Made by a program: the position numbers and the translations under genes. The notes under the pieces are model-generated. The model saw nothing but the letters and a program-made list of their open reading frames with translations. It was not told the DNA's origin and made no database searches. A stretch of 64,000 bases of DNA from Microbacterium trichothecenolyticum (GTDB taxonomy: Bacteria > Actinomycetota > Actinomycetes > Actinomycetales > Microbacteriaceae): positions 2,728,001 to 2,792,000 of the forward strand of contig NZ_JAUTBF010000001.1 in assembly GCF_030818955.1 (NCBI RefSeq). The letters are read 5' to 3'. Shown in pieces: positions 8,762 through 16,661 of this stretch; position 1 is the stretch's first letter, and every line of letters starts with the position of its first letter.

Positions 8762-9904
8762 GTGCGCGTCACCACGGTCGAGACGTTCCGCGTCTCGCAG
8801 CGGTTCTGCCTGGTGCGCCTCGGCACCGACACCGGTCTCGTCGGGTGGGGCGAGGCCACGCTCGAGAGCCGCTCCGCCACCGTCGAGACGGCGATCGCCG
8901 AGCTCAGCGAGATCGTCGTCGGGCAGGACCCCCGAGCAATCGAGCGGTTGTGGCAGCGCCTGCGCAAGGGCGGCTTCTACCGGGGCGGTCCCGTGCTCGG
9001 CTCCGCCGTGGCCGGCATCGATCAGGCGCTCTGGGACCTGAAGGGCAAGGCCCTCGGCGTCCCGGTCCACGAACTGCTGGGCGGGCCGACCCGCGATCGG
9101 GTGCGCGTGTACACGGGAGTACCCAGTGCGGATGCCGCGGCGATGGCGACCGAGGCCCGTGCCCTCGTCGCGGCGGGGTACACCGCGCTGAAGACCGCGC
9201 CCGACCTCACCCTCGGCTATCTCGACACCCCCGCGGTGTACGACGAGCTCCTGGACCGGTGGGGGGCGCTGCGCGATCTCGTCGGGCCGCGGGTCGACCT
9301 CGCGTTCGACTTCCACGGTCGCGTCTCGCTTCCGGCATCCCGAATCCTGTTGGAGGGCATGAGTCGGATCGCCCCGCTGTTCGTCGAGGAACCGCAGCCC
9401 CCGGAGCTGCAGCGCGAGATCGGGCGCATCTGCGCATCGACGCCCCTGCCCATCGCGACGGGCGAGCGGCTCTACGACCGGTGGGAGGTCGGCGACGTCA
9501 TCGGCCAGGGGATCGCCGTCATCCAGCCCGACCTGTCGCACGCCTACGGCATCAGCGAGGTGATGCGCATCGCCGCTCTCGCCGACGTGCACGGGGTGCA
9601 CCTCGCTCCCCACTGCGCGACCGGGCCGGTGGCGTTCGCCGCGTGCCTGCAGGTCGACCTCGCGATCCAGAACTTCCTCATCCAGGAGTGCCACCTGCGG
9701 CTGCACGATCCGGGTTCGCACCCGTGGTGGCGGTTCGTCGTGGGCACGCCCTTCCTCTTCGACAGCGGGTACGTTCACGCCCCGCGCGGCCCCGGCCTCG
9801 GGATCGAGCTCGACGAGGACGCGATCCGCGCCGCCGCCCGACAGCCCACTCTCGAGAACTCGCCCCTCCTCGCTCTCCCCGACGGCTCGTACGCCGAGTG
9901 GTGA
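8762..9904 (+). CDS. dgoD: D-galactonate dehydratase (DgoD-type enolase-superfamily enzyme)
   Basis: 380 residues beginning at GTG 8762, four bases after the permease stop. The galactonate dehydratase residues are all recognisable: metal ligands D183 (AFDFHGR), E209 (FVEEP) and E235 (ATGERLY), with H185 and H284 (LAPHC) as acid-base pair; the first four fall at the numbers known for E. coli DgoD. QPDLSHAYGI completes the signature. It should convert D-galactonate to 2-keto-3-deoxygalactonate, the substrate for the kinase and aldolase at 162-1804. A related gluconate dehydratase activity cannot be excluded, but this is the clearest pathway marker in the locus. Confidence 0.85.
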   Translation: MRVTTVETFRVSQRFCLVRLGTDTGLVGWGEATLESRSATVETAIAELSEIVVGQDPRAIERLWQRLRKGGFYRGGPVLGSAVAGIDQALWDLKGKALGVPVHELLGGPTRDRVRVYTGVPSADAAAMATEARALVAAGYTALKTAPDLTLGYLDTPAVYDELLDRWGALRDLVGPRVDLAFDFHGRVSLPASRILLEGMSRIAPLFVEEPQPPELQREIGRICASTPLPIATGERLYDRWEVGDVIGQGIAVIQPDLSHAYGISEVMRIAALADVHGVHLAPHCATGPVAFAACLQVDLAIQNFLIQECHLRLHDPGSHPWWRFVVGTPFLFDSGYVHAPRGPGLGIELDEDAIRAAARQPTLENSPLLALPDGSYAEW

Positions 9905-9926
9905 GCACCGATCCCCAGGACCTCAC

Positions 9927-11966
9927 ATGACCACCACCTCCGCGCCTCCCACGACCGTCCACTGGAAGACCCCTTCGCTGCACCTCGAGGTCGCCCTCGG
10001 CCCCGGTCCCGTCCGCCTTCTCGGGCTCCGCCGCCCGGGCGCGGCCAGTGTGCTCGCCGCGCACCCGCTGATCGAGGTGTTCCTCGCCGCCGAGGGGCGC
10101 GTCCGGTCCGCAGCCGGGTACACCGGCTCCCGCGTGGGATCGCGGCTGCGGTACGTCGGCCACGAGGCCGACGACGACACCCTTCGCCTCACCCAGCTCG
10201 ACCCGGTCACCGGACTCGAGGTCGCCTCCACGCTCGCCCGCCGCGGCGACGGCGCGCTGCGCGTGTCGCACCGGCTGCGCAACACCGGCGAGGAGCCGGT
10301 CACGGTGACGGCCGTCTCCACGCTGTCGCTGAGGACCCCGGCACCCGCGACCTCGCGCCGCTACCGCCTCGTCGAGGGCCGGAGCGAGTGGCTGGGCGAG
10401 GGCGACTGGAGCGAACGCCCCCTGACGTCGGTGCTGCGCGGTCTCGCGCTGGACGTGACCGCGCAGGACGCCCGCGGCCGGCACCTCGTCAGCAGCACCG
10501 GGGGCTGGTCGACCGGCTCGGTGCTTCCGACGGGGGTGCTCGTGGATGCCGAGGGCGACGCGCTCGCGTGGCAGGTCGAGGTGACCGCCGGGTGGCTGTG
10601 GGAGCTGTCGCAGCGGCAGGACGGCGTCGTGGTGAACGTCTGCGGCCCCACCGACCTCGAGCACCAGTTCGCGATCACGCTCGCCCCCGGCGACGAGTTC
10701 GTCACGGCGCCGGCGGGACTGGCGGTGGGAGCCGACCGCGATGCGGCGATCGCGGCGCTGACGAGGTACCGGCGCGCGATCCGCGAGCGGCGTCCGATCG
10801 ACGCCGGGCTCCCCGTCGTCTACAACGACTTCATGAACACGCTGATGGGGCAGCCGTCGACCGAGGCTCTCGAACCGCTCATCGCCGCCGCTGCCGCGGC
10901 GGGTGCCGAGTACTTCTGCATCGACGCCGGATGGTTCACGGATGCCACGGAGTACTGGGACGCGATCGGCGTGTGGCGAGAGGCATCCGCCCGCTTCACC
11001 GGCGGTCTCGCGAGCGTGATCCGCAGCATCCGGGATGCCGGGATGGTGCCCGGTCTGTGGATCGAGCCCGAGATCGTCGGTGTCGAGTCCGAGGCGTTGG
11101 CCGCTCTGCCTGACGACGCCTGGTTCCAGCGGCACGGCGCACCCGTGGTGGAGGCCGATCGCCGCCACCTCGACCTCCGGCATCCCGCGGCACGCGCGCA
11201 CATGGATGATGCCGTCGACCACCTCGTGTCGACGTTCGGCGTCGGGTTCATCAAGATCGACTACAACATCGAGCCGGGGGCGGGCACCGACCGCACGGGG
11301 GCACCGGGACTCGGGCTGCTCGAGCACGGGCGGGCGCTGCGCGCCTGGCTGCGAGACGCGCAGCGCCGCCACCCCGAGGTGTTGTTCGAGAACTGCGCGT
11401 CGGGCGCGATGCGGATGGACTACGCGCTGCTGTCGGTGGCTCATCTGCAGTCCACCAGCGATCAGCAGGATCCGACGCGCTCGGCCGCCGTGACGGCCTC
11501 CGCGCCGCTGAGCGTGCTGCCCGAGCAGGCGGGCAACTGGGCCTATCCCGCGGCCGGGATGTCTCGGGGTGAGCTGAGCCTGTCGATGGTCAACGGCATC
11601 ATGGGGCGCCTGTACCTGTCGGGCCACCTCGACCGGCTCGACGAGGGGCAGTTCGCGCTCGTGCGCGAGGCCGTCGACCTGCACAAGGAGCTGCGCCACG
11701 TCTTCGCGGAGAGCACGCCGTTCTGGCCGCTCGGCGTGCCCGGCTGGGACGACCCCGTGCTCGCACTGGGGTTCGTCGCCGACGACGGCATCCGGTACCT
11801 GGCCGTGTGGAGCCGTGGCGAGGCCGGCCGCGTCGAGGTTCCGGCTGCGACGCGGCCGACACAGATCTTCCCGACGGGGCCGGCGTGGACGGTGTCGCTC
11901 GGGCGCGAGGGTGCCGTCATCGACGTGCCGGCGGGTCCGGATGCCGCGATCTTCCGCTATGAGTGA
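9927..11966 (+). CDS. Alpha-galactosidase, glycoside hydrolase family 36
   Basis: 679 residues, the usual size of GH36. An N-terminal beta-supersandwich domain (to about residue 290) precedes the catalytic barrel: WIEPEI, then FIKIDYN with nucleophile D445, and CASGAMRMDY followed by STSDQQDP with likely acid-base D512. There is no signal peptide, so it cleaves imported alpha-galactosides (melibiose or raffinose class) inside the cell, releasing galactose for the oxidative route encoded around it. The gene starts 22 bp after the dehydratase and overlaps the next one by 8 bp. Confidence 0.88.
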   Translation: MTTTSAPPTTVHWKTPSLHLEVALGPGPVRLLGLRRPGAASVLAAHPLIEVFLAAEGRVRSAAGYTGSRVGSRLRYVGHEADDDTLRLTQLDPVTGLEVASTLARRGDGALRVSHRLRNTGEEPVTVTAVSTLSLRTPAPATSRRYRLVEGRSEWLGEGDWSERPLTSVLRGLALDVTAQDARGRHLVSSTGGWSTGSVLPTGVLVDAEGDALAWQVEVTAGWLWELSQRQDGVVVNVCGPTDLEHQFAITLAPGDEFVTAPAGLAVGADRDAAIAALTRYRRAIRERRPIDAGLPVVYNDFMNTLMGQPSTEALEPLIAAAAAAGAEYFCIDAGWFTDATEYWDAIGVWREASARFTGGLASVIRSIRDAGMVPGLWIEPEIVGVESEALAALPDDAWFQRHGAPVVEADRRHLDLRHPAARAHMDDAVDHLVSTFGVGFIKIDYNIEPGAGTDRTGAPGLGLLEHGRALRAWLRDAQRRHPEVLFENCASGAMRMDYALLSVAHLQSTSDQQDPTRSAAVTASAPLSVLPEQAGNWAYPAAGMSRGELSLSMVNGIMGRLYLSGHLDRLDEGQFALVREAVDLHKELRHVFAESTPFWPLGVPGWDDPVLALGFVADDGIRYLAVWSRGEAGRVEVPAATRPTQIFPTGPAWTVSLGREGAVIDVPAGPDAAIFRYE

Positions 11967-12807
11967 GCGGTCGTCGTTCCGCGTGCTGCGGGCGGGTGGG
12001 CTTCAGGCGCGGGTGGAGGAGGACGGGGGCCGCATCTCGTCCATCCGCGTCGGACGGGGGACGCGGGCCGTCGAACTCCTGCTGCGCACGCCCTGGGCCG
12101 ACGACCCCGCCGACGCGTGGACGATGCCGGGTTCCGCCGATGAATGGCACAGGCGCTACCCCGGAGGGTGGCACCTGCTGCTTCCGCGACCGCTGGGACC
12201 GGCGACGGTGGACGGCGTCGAGCAGCCCTTCCACGGCGAGGCGGCGTGGCGGCGGTGGAGCCTGGCCTCCCGCGGCGACGAGGCGTGTGCGCTGTCGGTG
12301 ATGCTGCGCTCGGTTCCTCTCCGTATCGAGCGAGACGTCCGCCTCGAAGCCACGGGGGGAGCCTCGCGGGTCGTCGTGACCACGACGGTGACGAACATCG
12401 GGGGGCGTGCCGTGCGCTTCGGGTGGGCCGAGCACCCGGCATTCGACGCGACGCTGTTCTCGGACTCCTGCGTGGCGCTGGCCGGAGGTCCGGTCTCCAT
12501 CGTCGACCGCGGTTCCGGTCGGTTCGATGACCTCGACAACCCCGCCGGATCCGCCGTGCTGACCAGTGCGTCGACGGGCTACGAAATCGCACTGGAGTGG
12601 GATGCCACGCTCTTCGCCCGCACCTACGTGTGGCAGGAGCGCGGCGCGGTGCTCGGCTTCCCCTGGCACGGTCTCGTCGACGCGGTCGCCGTCGAACCGG
12701 CGTCGCAGCGGCACGACCACCCCACCGACGAGCTGGGCGAGATCGCGCTCGATCCGGGCGCGGCCCGGCAGACGGCGGTGACCCTCACGGCGCGCGAGCG
12801 CCCGTGA
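11959..12807 (+). CDS. Aldose 1-epimerase-like (galactose mutarotase fold) protein
   Basis: 282 residues; last gene of the sugar operon, its ATG lying inside the end of the alpha-galactosidase gene. Beta-rich sequence with GWAEHPAFD (histidine near the middle) and DAVAVEPASQRHDHPTDE near the end, resembling the catalytic His/Glu region of galactose-mutarotase-like proteins, although overall similarity to classic GalM is modest. It could speed interconversion of alpha- and beta-galactose released by the GH36 enzyme or act on an acid or lactone. Fold assignment is moderate, function inferred from context. Confidence 0.6.
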   Translation: MSERSSFRVLRAGGLQARVEEDGGRISSIRVGRGTRAVELLLRTPWADDPADAWTMPGSADEWHRRYPGGWHLLLPRPLGPATVDGVEQPFHGEAAWRRWSLASRGDEACALSVMLRSVPLRIERDVRLEATGGASRVVVTTTVTNIGGRAVRFGWAEHPAFDATLFSDSCVALAGGPVSIVDRGSGRFDDLDNPAGSAVLTSASTGYEIALEWDATLFARTYVWQERGAVLGFPWHGLVDAVAVEPASQRHDHPTDELGEIALDPGAARQTAVTLTARERP

Positions 12808-12888
12808 GCGGGGTCGCCCCCGGGCGCGCGGTCCCTCGGGCGCGGCGCGACGGCGGCCCCGCGCGTCAGAGAGCGTCCGGCACCCCGC

Positions 12889-13965
12889 TCAGCCCTGCAG
12901 CACCGGGTAGTCCGTGTAGCCGCGCTCGCCGCCGCCGTAGACCGTGGCCTGGTCCACCGTGTTCTCGTCGGCGCCCTTCTCCCACCGCTCGACCAGGTCG
13001 GGGTTGGCGATCGCGGGACGGCCCACGGCCACGAGGTCGGCGATGTCGTCCTCCACGACCGACACCGCCTCGTCGCGCGTGGTGACGCTCGAGAAGCCCG
13101 AGTTGATGATGAAGGTGCCGCCGAACGCGCGGCGGAGGTCTTGGATGAGCTCGCCGGCGGGGTCGGCGTGCAGCACGCTCAGATACGCCAGACCCAGGGG
13201 AGCGAGACCGGCGATGAGCGCTTCGTAGGTGGCGCGGGTCTCGGCGTCATCCGTCTCGAGCACGTCCTGGATGTTGTGGGCCGGAGAGATCCGGATGCCG
13301 ACGCGCTCCGCGCCGACCTCGGCGGCCACGGCTCGCGCGACCTCGATGACGAAGCGGGCGCGGGCCTCGGGCGAACCGCCGTAGGCGTCGGTGCGCTGGT
13401 TGGAGGCGGGGGAGAGGAACTCGTGCAGCAGGTAGCCGTTGGCGCTGTGCAGCTCGACGCCGTCGATGCCGGCATCCACTGCCTTGCGGGCGGCGGCGAC
13501 GAACTCGTCGCGCACGGTCGCGAGCTCCGCGGTCTCGAGGGCGTGGGGCGTGGCGTAGGGCACCTTCGAGCCGTCGGCCAGGCGGGTCTCGCCGTCGATC
13601 GCGATGGCGGAGGGGGCGACGATGCGGTCGGTGCCGGTGATGTCGGGGTGGGTGACGCGTCCGCCGTTCATGAGCTGCATGAAGACGACACCGCCCTCGG
13701 CGTGCACGGCATCCGCGACCTTCGCCCACCCGGCGGCCTGCGCGTCGGTGACGATGCCCGGCTGACCCGGGTACGCCTTCGACTCGTCGCTGGGGTAGAC
13801 GCCCTCGGTCACGAGCAGGCCGATGCCCGCGCGCTGCGCGTAGTACTGCGCGACGATCGGGCCGGGGACGCCGTCGGCTCCCGAGCGGAGGCGGGTCATC
13901 GGGGCGAGCGAGACGCGGTTGCGGACGTCGACGGCGCCGACGGTGGTGGGGCTGAAGAGGCTCAT
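12889..13965 (-). CDS. NADH:flavin oxidoreductase, old yellow enzyme family
   Basis: 358-residue FMN-dependent alkene reductase of the OYE/NemA class. Recognisable features are the N-terminal RNRVSLAPMTRLR, GLLVTEG, FMQLMNGGR, the substrate-binding pair in GVELHSANGYLLHEFLSP, and the C-terminal FMN-phosphate region ADLVAVGRPAIANPDLVERW. It would reduce activated C=C bonds or nitro esters with NAD(P)H in the cytosol. The ATG at 13965 follows AAAGGA; the longer open frame upstream lacks family similarity. It converges on the sugar operon with an 81-bp gap and appears monocistronic. Confidence 0.9.
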   Translation of the reverse strand: MSLFSPTTVGAVDVRNRVSLAPMTRLRSGADGVPGPIVAQYYAQRAGIGLLVTEGVYPSDESKAYPGQPGIVTDAQAAGWAKVADAVHAEGGVVFMQLMNGGRVTHPDITGTDRIVAPSAIAIDGETRLADGSKVPYATPHALETAELATVRDEFVAAARKAVDAGIDGVELHSANGYLLHEFLSPASNQRTDAYGGSPEARARFVIEVARAVAAEVGAERVGIRISPAHNIQDVLETDDAETRATYEALIAGLAPLGLAYLSVLHADPAGELIQDLRRAFGGTFIINSGFSSVTTRDEAVSVVEDDIADLVAVGRPAIANPDLVERWEKGADENTVDQATVYGGGERGYTDYPVLQG

Positions 13966-14144
13966 GGGAGTCCTTTCGTGGGGAACGAGGGGCACGCGGG
14001 TGCAACTCGGGGCGCGGGGTGTGCATTCCGTGAATGCACGTCTTCTCACCGCACTCATGGTGCGAACGCGATGAGGATCCGAGACGTCTCGGACGGGTTG
14101 CCGCCGCGCGCCCGTGACGTACGCATGGCCGAAGCGGCCGCGCC

Positions 14145-14378
14145 GTGAGGAGGTCACAGGATGACCAGGACGCACGGGCCGTGCAAGCGGAGTCCTCGGC
14201 TCTGACTCTCGCCGACGTCGGCGGGATGGAACAGGTCAAGGAGCGGTTGACGGCGTCATTCATGGCTCCGCTGCGCAATCCCGAGCTGCGACGCCTTTGC
14301 GGGAAGCATCCCCGCGGCGGGCTGCTGCTGTACAGACCCCCGGGTAGCGGCAAGACCACGCCCTCCGGGCGTCCCTGA
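14145..14378 (+). pseudogene. Truncated AAA-ATPase gene (N-terminal remnant ending just after Walker A)
   Basis: 77 codons: LADVGGMEQVKERL and LRNPELRR are the conserved entry to a Cdc48-like AAA module, followed by LLLYRPPGSGKTT, a Walker A motif. The frame ends eight codons later and nothing resembling Walker B, sensor or arginine finger follows, so the ATPase is cut to under a third of one domain. The usual glycine before PPG is replaced by arginine. Start uncertain (GTG 14145). Interpreted as a decayed gene at the edge of an accessory patch. Confidence 0.6.
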
Positions 14379-14442
14379 CCTTCACGGGTGGTTGGGTGCC
14401 GGGGCGTTTCGCTTTTCCCGCCCGGTCGACAGAATGAGCGGC

Positions 14443-14763
14443 ATGAATCGCTACATGCTGCTGGATGGCCCGCTACGAGGCCGCGCTGTCGACGAGCTAC
14501 CTGAAGGCTACGAAGTGTCCGAAACCTCAGATCGGATCGGGGTTTGGATCAAGACCCGAGAGGATTTCGACGAGCTGCACGCCATCCTCGAGCTGATGAC
14601 CTCAGCGCAGGCGCGTCTGGACACGCAGACTCGTGGAGAGGCTCCGGATGGCACGCCCATCGTGGCGAACAATGACGAAACTCGTCAGGCAATCAGCGAC
14701 ATGCGCGAGGCTAACGCACGGCAAGACCGTCTGCTGCGCCGGATGGCACCCGATCTCTACTGA
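14443..14763 (+). CDS. Hypothetical protein, 106 residues
   Basis: Not recognised. A small acidic soluble protein without signal peptide or membrane segment; the C-terminal third (NDETRQAISDMREANARQDRL) is a probable helix. ATG 14443 is chosen; ATG 14434 in frame is an alternative, and neither has a strong ribosome-binding site. The codon choice is visibly less GC-biased than in the flanking operons, as in the next two genes, suggesting acquisition as part of an island. Confidence 0.6.
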   Translation: MNRYMLLDGPLRGRAVDELPEGYEVSETSDRIGVWIKTREDFDELHAILELMTSAQARLDTQTRGEAPDGTPIVANNDETRQAISDMREANARQDRLLRRMAPDLY

Positions 14764-14863
14764 CCTCGCTCGCCCCCGGGGTCCCTCACCTTTGGGTGGG
14801 CGGACGCCGGGGCCATATCGTCATTTCGGCCGTACCTAGTGGGAATCTCATAGGCTGACCGTT

Positions 14864-15298
14864 ATGCCGCAGGACGCATCCAAACAACGCAAGAAGGCGT
14901 TGAAGGACGCGCAACGCGCAGTTGACGCAGAGCTCACGCGTGAGAAGGGTGACTACGTACCCCCAGATCGGACCGAGTGTGTCGAGAAAGAGTGGCATCA
15001 GTCGCTAGACGACAGTGGAGACATTCGGATTGAGATCCGCGTGTGGCGGCACGAAGGTCGAATGGTGGACTTCGTCCTGCTGATTCAGGTCGGTGACTGG
15101 AGTCAAGACGGCTCATGGGAACAGGTCGCCCGAGTAGACTGCAGTGGAGGTCGCTGTCACATCCACCCGCCGGAGAGTCCCGATGAGCACAAGCTCATTC
15201 ATCGGCTCGACACGGTGAACGACGTAGAAATCGCATACCGCGCTGCTAACAGCATCGCCATGACGGTTGCGGCTATGATCCGGGATAGGAGGTCGTGA
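14864..15298 (+). CDS. Hypothetical protein, 144 residues
   Basis: Not recognised. A lysine-rich N-terminal helix (about residues 1-30) precedes a predicted alpha/beta domain with IRIEIRVWRHEGRMVDFVLLIQV and a cysteine/histidine cluster CSGGRCHIHPP near residue 105. No signal peptide or membrane helix. It forms a pair with the following gene, which starts two bases after its stop. Base composition is lower in GC than the catabolic operons. A paired arrangement of two similar-sized unknowns could be a toxin-antitoxin or effector-immunity type couple, but no motif supports that. Confidence 0.65.
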   Translation: MPQDASKQRKKALKDAQRAVDAELTREKGDYVPPDRTECVEKEWHQSLDDSGDIRIEIRVWRHEGRMVDFVLLIQVGDWSQDGSWEQVARVDCSGGRCHIHPPESPDEHKLIHRLDTVNDVEIAYRAANSIAMTVAAMIRDRRS

Positions 15299-15300
15299 AC

Positions 15301-15732
15301 ATGGAAATCGCGTCCGAACTCGACAAGTTCCGAAACTCGATCAACATCAACCTTGCCGTCGGCGCACTCGCCGACGAAGAACTTCCGGTCGTCAACAACG
15401 ACGGACACCACCCTGTCGTCGCCGCCCTCAGCGACGAGCTGCTCGCGGTGCTCCTCGGGCGGATCGAGAAGGTTGGTGGGTACGCCAACGTCTTCGTGAG
15501 CAGCGAGAACAGAGTCACGATGCTGGCCTTCATCGATTCTTCGTGCGCTATCGGTGCCGCTGAAGCCGAGGATCTCGCCTCCGACGGGGAGCGGCCTGGC
15601 GTTGATGCGACCGTCGAGACGTTCCTCGACTACCTAATGATGAAGCCGAATGGCGTTCGCCTACCCGCGCGTCTGGACGATGAGCGGCCCTACATTCCGG
15701 CACCGAAAGACATCCAGTTCGCTTCCGTCTGA
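15301..15732 (+). CDS. Hypothetical protein, 143 residues, coupled to the upstream gene
   Basis: Not recognised. A mostly helical acidic protein without membrane segments; repeated LxDEL-like stretches around residues 25-50 and a hydrophobic middle. The start is decided by AGGAGG at 15287-15292, which is 8 nt from ATG 15301 but only 2 nt from the alternative GTG 15295. It follows the preceding gene by two bases, so the two are very likely co-translated. Lower-GC codon use than the genome norm suggests horizontal origin. Confidence 0.65.
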   Translation: MEIASELDKFRNSININLAVGALADEELPVVNNDGHHPVVAALSDELLAVLLGRIEKVGGYANVFVSSENRVTMLAFIDSSCAIGAAEAEDLASDGERPGVDATVETFLDYLMMKPNGVRLPARLDDERPYIPAPKDIQFASV

Positions 15733-16083
15733 CGATCGACAGGAGCCCTCGACTACTTCACTACGAAGCGGCCGGGGCTTCTCGCCCGAGTGTCAGCGGC
15801 CCCCTGTTCGCAGTCGACGCCGCAGACACCAGGGCGGCAGTCCCTCAAGATGTGCTCGTGCGATGGTCCGCAGGGGAGGTCCCGTCCTCCCGGGCGCTGA
15901 CCGAGTTCGACCGTCGTGTAGCTGTGAACACCGCTACAGACCGCCTACCGCCCTCTTCCCTCTCCCCGGCGCCGGGCGGCCCGATGTCCGGGGTCGGTTG
16001 TAGCGCCACTCTTCACGAGCGGGCAAACGCTTCGCATTCTCTCGGACGGAAAAGGGCCCCGACCGAGTAGGAACGAACAGACT

Positions 16084-16203
16084 CTACGCCGACGCGATCG
16101 ACCGCCCCATGGGCGACAAGATCTCCGTGACGATCTCCCGCAGCGGAACCTGCAGGAAGACCAGGTCGTCGGGGGAAAGGGGCCATGGATCGTATGCTCT
16201 CAC
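16084..16203 (-). CDS. Possible 39-residue peptide or C-terminal gene remnant
   Basis: Minus-strand frame from GTG 16203 with strongly GC-rich third positions, unlike a random frame in this lower-GC stretch, encoding an amphipathic segment (DDLVFLQVPLREIVTEIL). No ribosome-binding site is visible and the frame is closed 20 bases upstream, while another frame beginning MTDDL is open there, so it may be the tail of a frameshifted gene. Product unknown. Confidence 0.25.
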   Translation of the reverse strand: MRAYDPWPLSPDDLVFLQVPLREIVTEILSPMGRSIASA

Positions 16204-16261
16204 AGGTGGTGAGATCGTCGGTCATCCTGCGTCTGAAGGGAGCAAGTCACCGCCCCCTTGG

Positions 16262-16336
16262 TCATCGACGAACAGCTGCGCCGATCGCGACCGTGTTGAG
16301 CAGGATGAGAGCGAGCATGATGATGGCAAGCTCCAC
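16262..16336 (-). CDS. Candidate 24-residue membrane peptide
   Basis: GTG 16336 follows AGGGAGG (16342-16348 on the minus strand) at a 5-nt gap, one of the best ribosome-binding sites in the neighbourhood. The peptide is a single hydrophobic helix, LAIIMLALILLNTVAIGAAV, ending in two arginines, the layout of small inner-membrane peptides. No family recognised. The inverted repeat at 16378-16417 lies just upstream in its transcript direction. Confidence 0.35.
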   Translation of the reverse strand: MELAIIMLALILLNTVAIGAAVRR

Positions 16337-16377
16337 GAGAACCTCCCTTCGAGAGGTGGGGATTGATGAGGACGGAG

Positions 16378-16417
16378 AGAAGACCGCCTAGGTAAGGGCG
16401 AGTGCCCACGGTCTTCT
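16378..16417. repeat. 9-bp perfect inverted repeat
   Basis: AGAAGACCG (16378-16386) and CGGTCTTCT (16409-16417) are separated by 22 bases; the second arm is followed by TTC. It could fold as an RNA hairpin on either strand or serve as a protein-binding site upstream of the candidate small peptide. No T-tract long enough for a clear terminator. Confidence 0.4.
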
Positions 16418-16661
16418 TTCCCTGGAGATACCGCCCCGCTCCCAGGGCTGCTCGCCCTGCTCGCGAATCACACCGACCTGTACGGACGGGTCAGGGTTCC
16501 ATCGGTCGCACATCAAACCCGGCCTCGCGTGCTCTTATGACGGCTCGCTCCGCGTCGAGCTGCACCTGTCATCGCCCGGTCCTACGACATGTCGCCCAAT
16601 CACCGGCCTTTCTACTCCAATCGTCCTGACCCAGCGGTCACTCAGACATCTGGGTCGGATC

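Larger units (their letters stand above)
15733..16661. other. Gene-poor stretch with two tiny minus-strand reading frames and hairpins
   Basis: No conventional gene is supported over about 930 bases. It contains an imperfect hairpin at 16041-16067 (9-bp arms, one mismatch), a 39-codon and a 24-codon minus-strand reading frame described separately, and a perfect 9-bp inverted repeat at 16378-16417. Together with the truncated ATPase upstream it looks like a scar of gene loss or insertion between two operons. Confidence 0.5.

Noticed and set aside
15852..16070. 73-codon plus-strand frame in the gene-poor stretch
   Set aside because: No ribosome-binding site, no recognisable domain and composition like neighbouring non-coding sequence.
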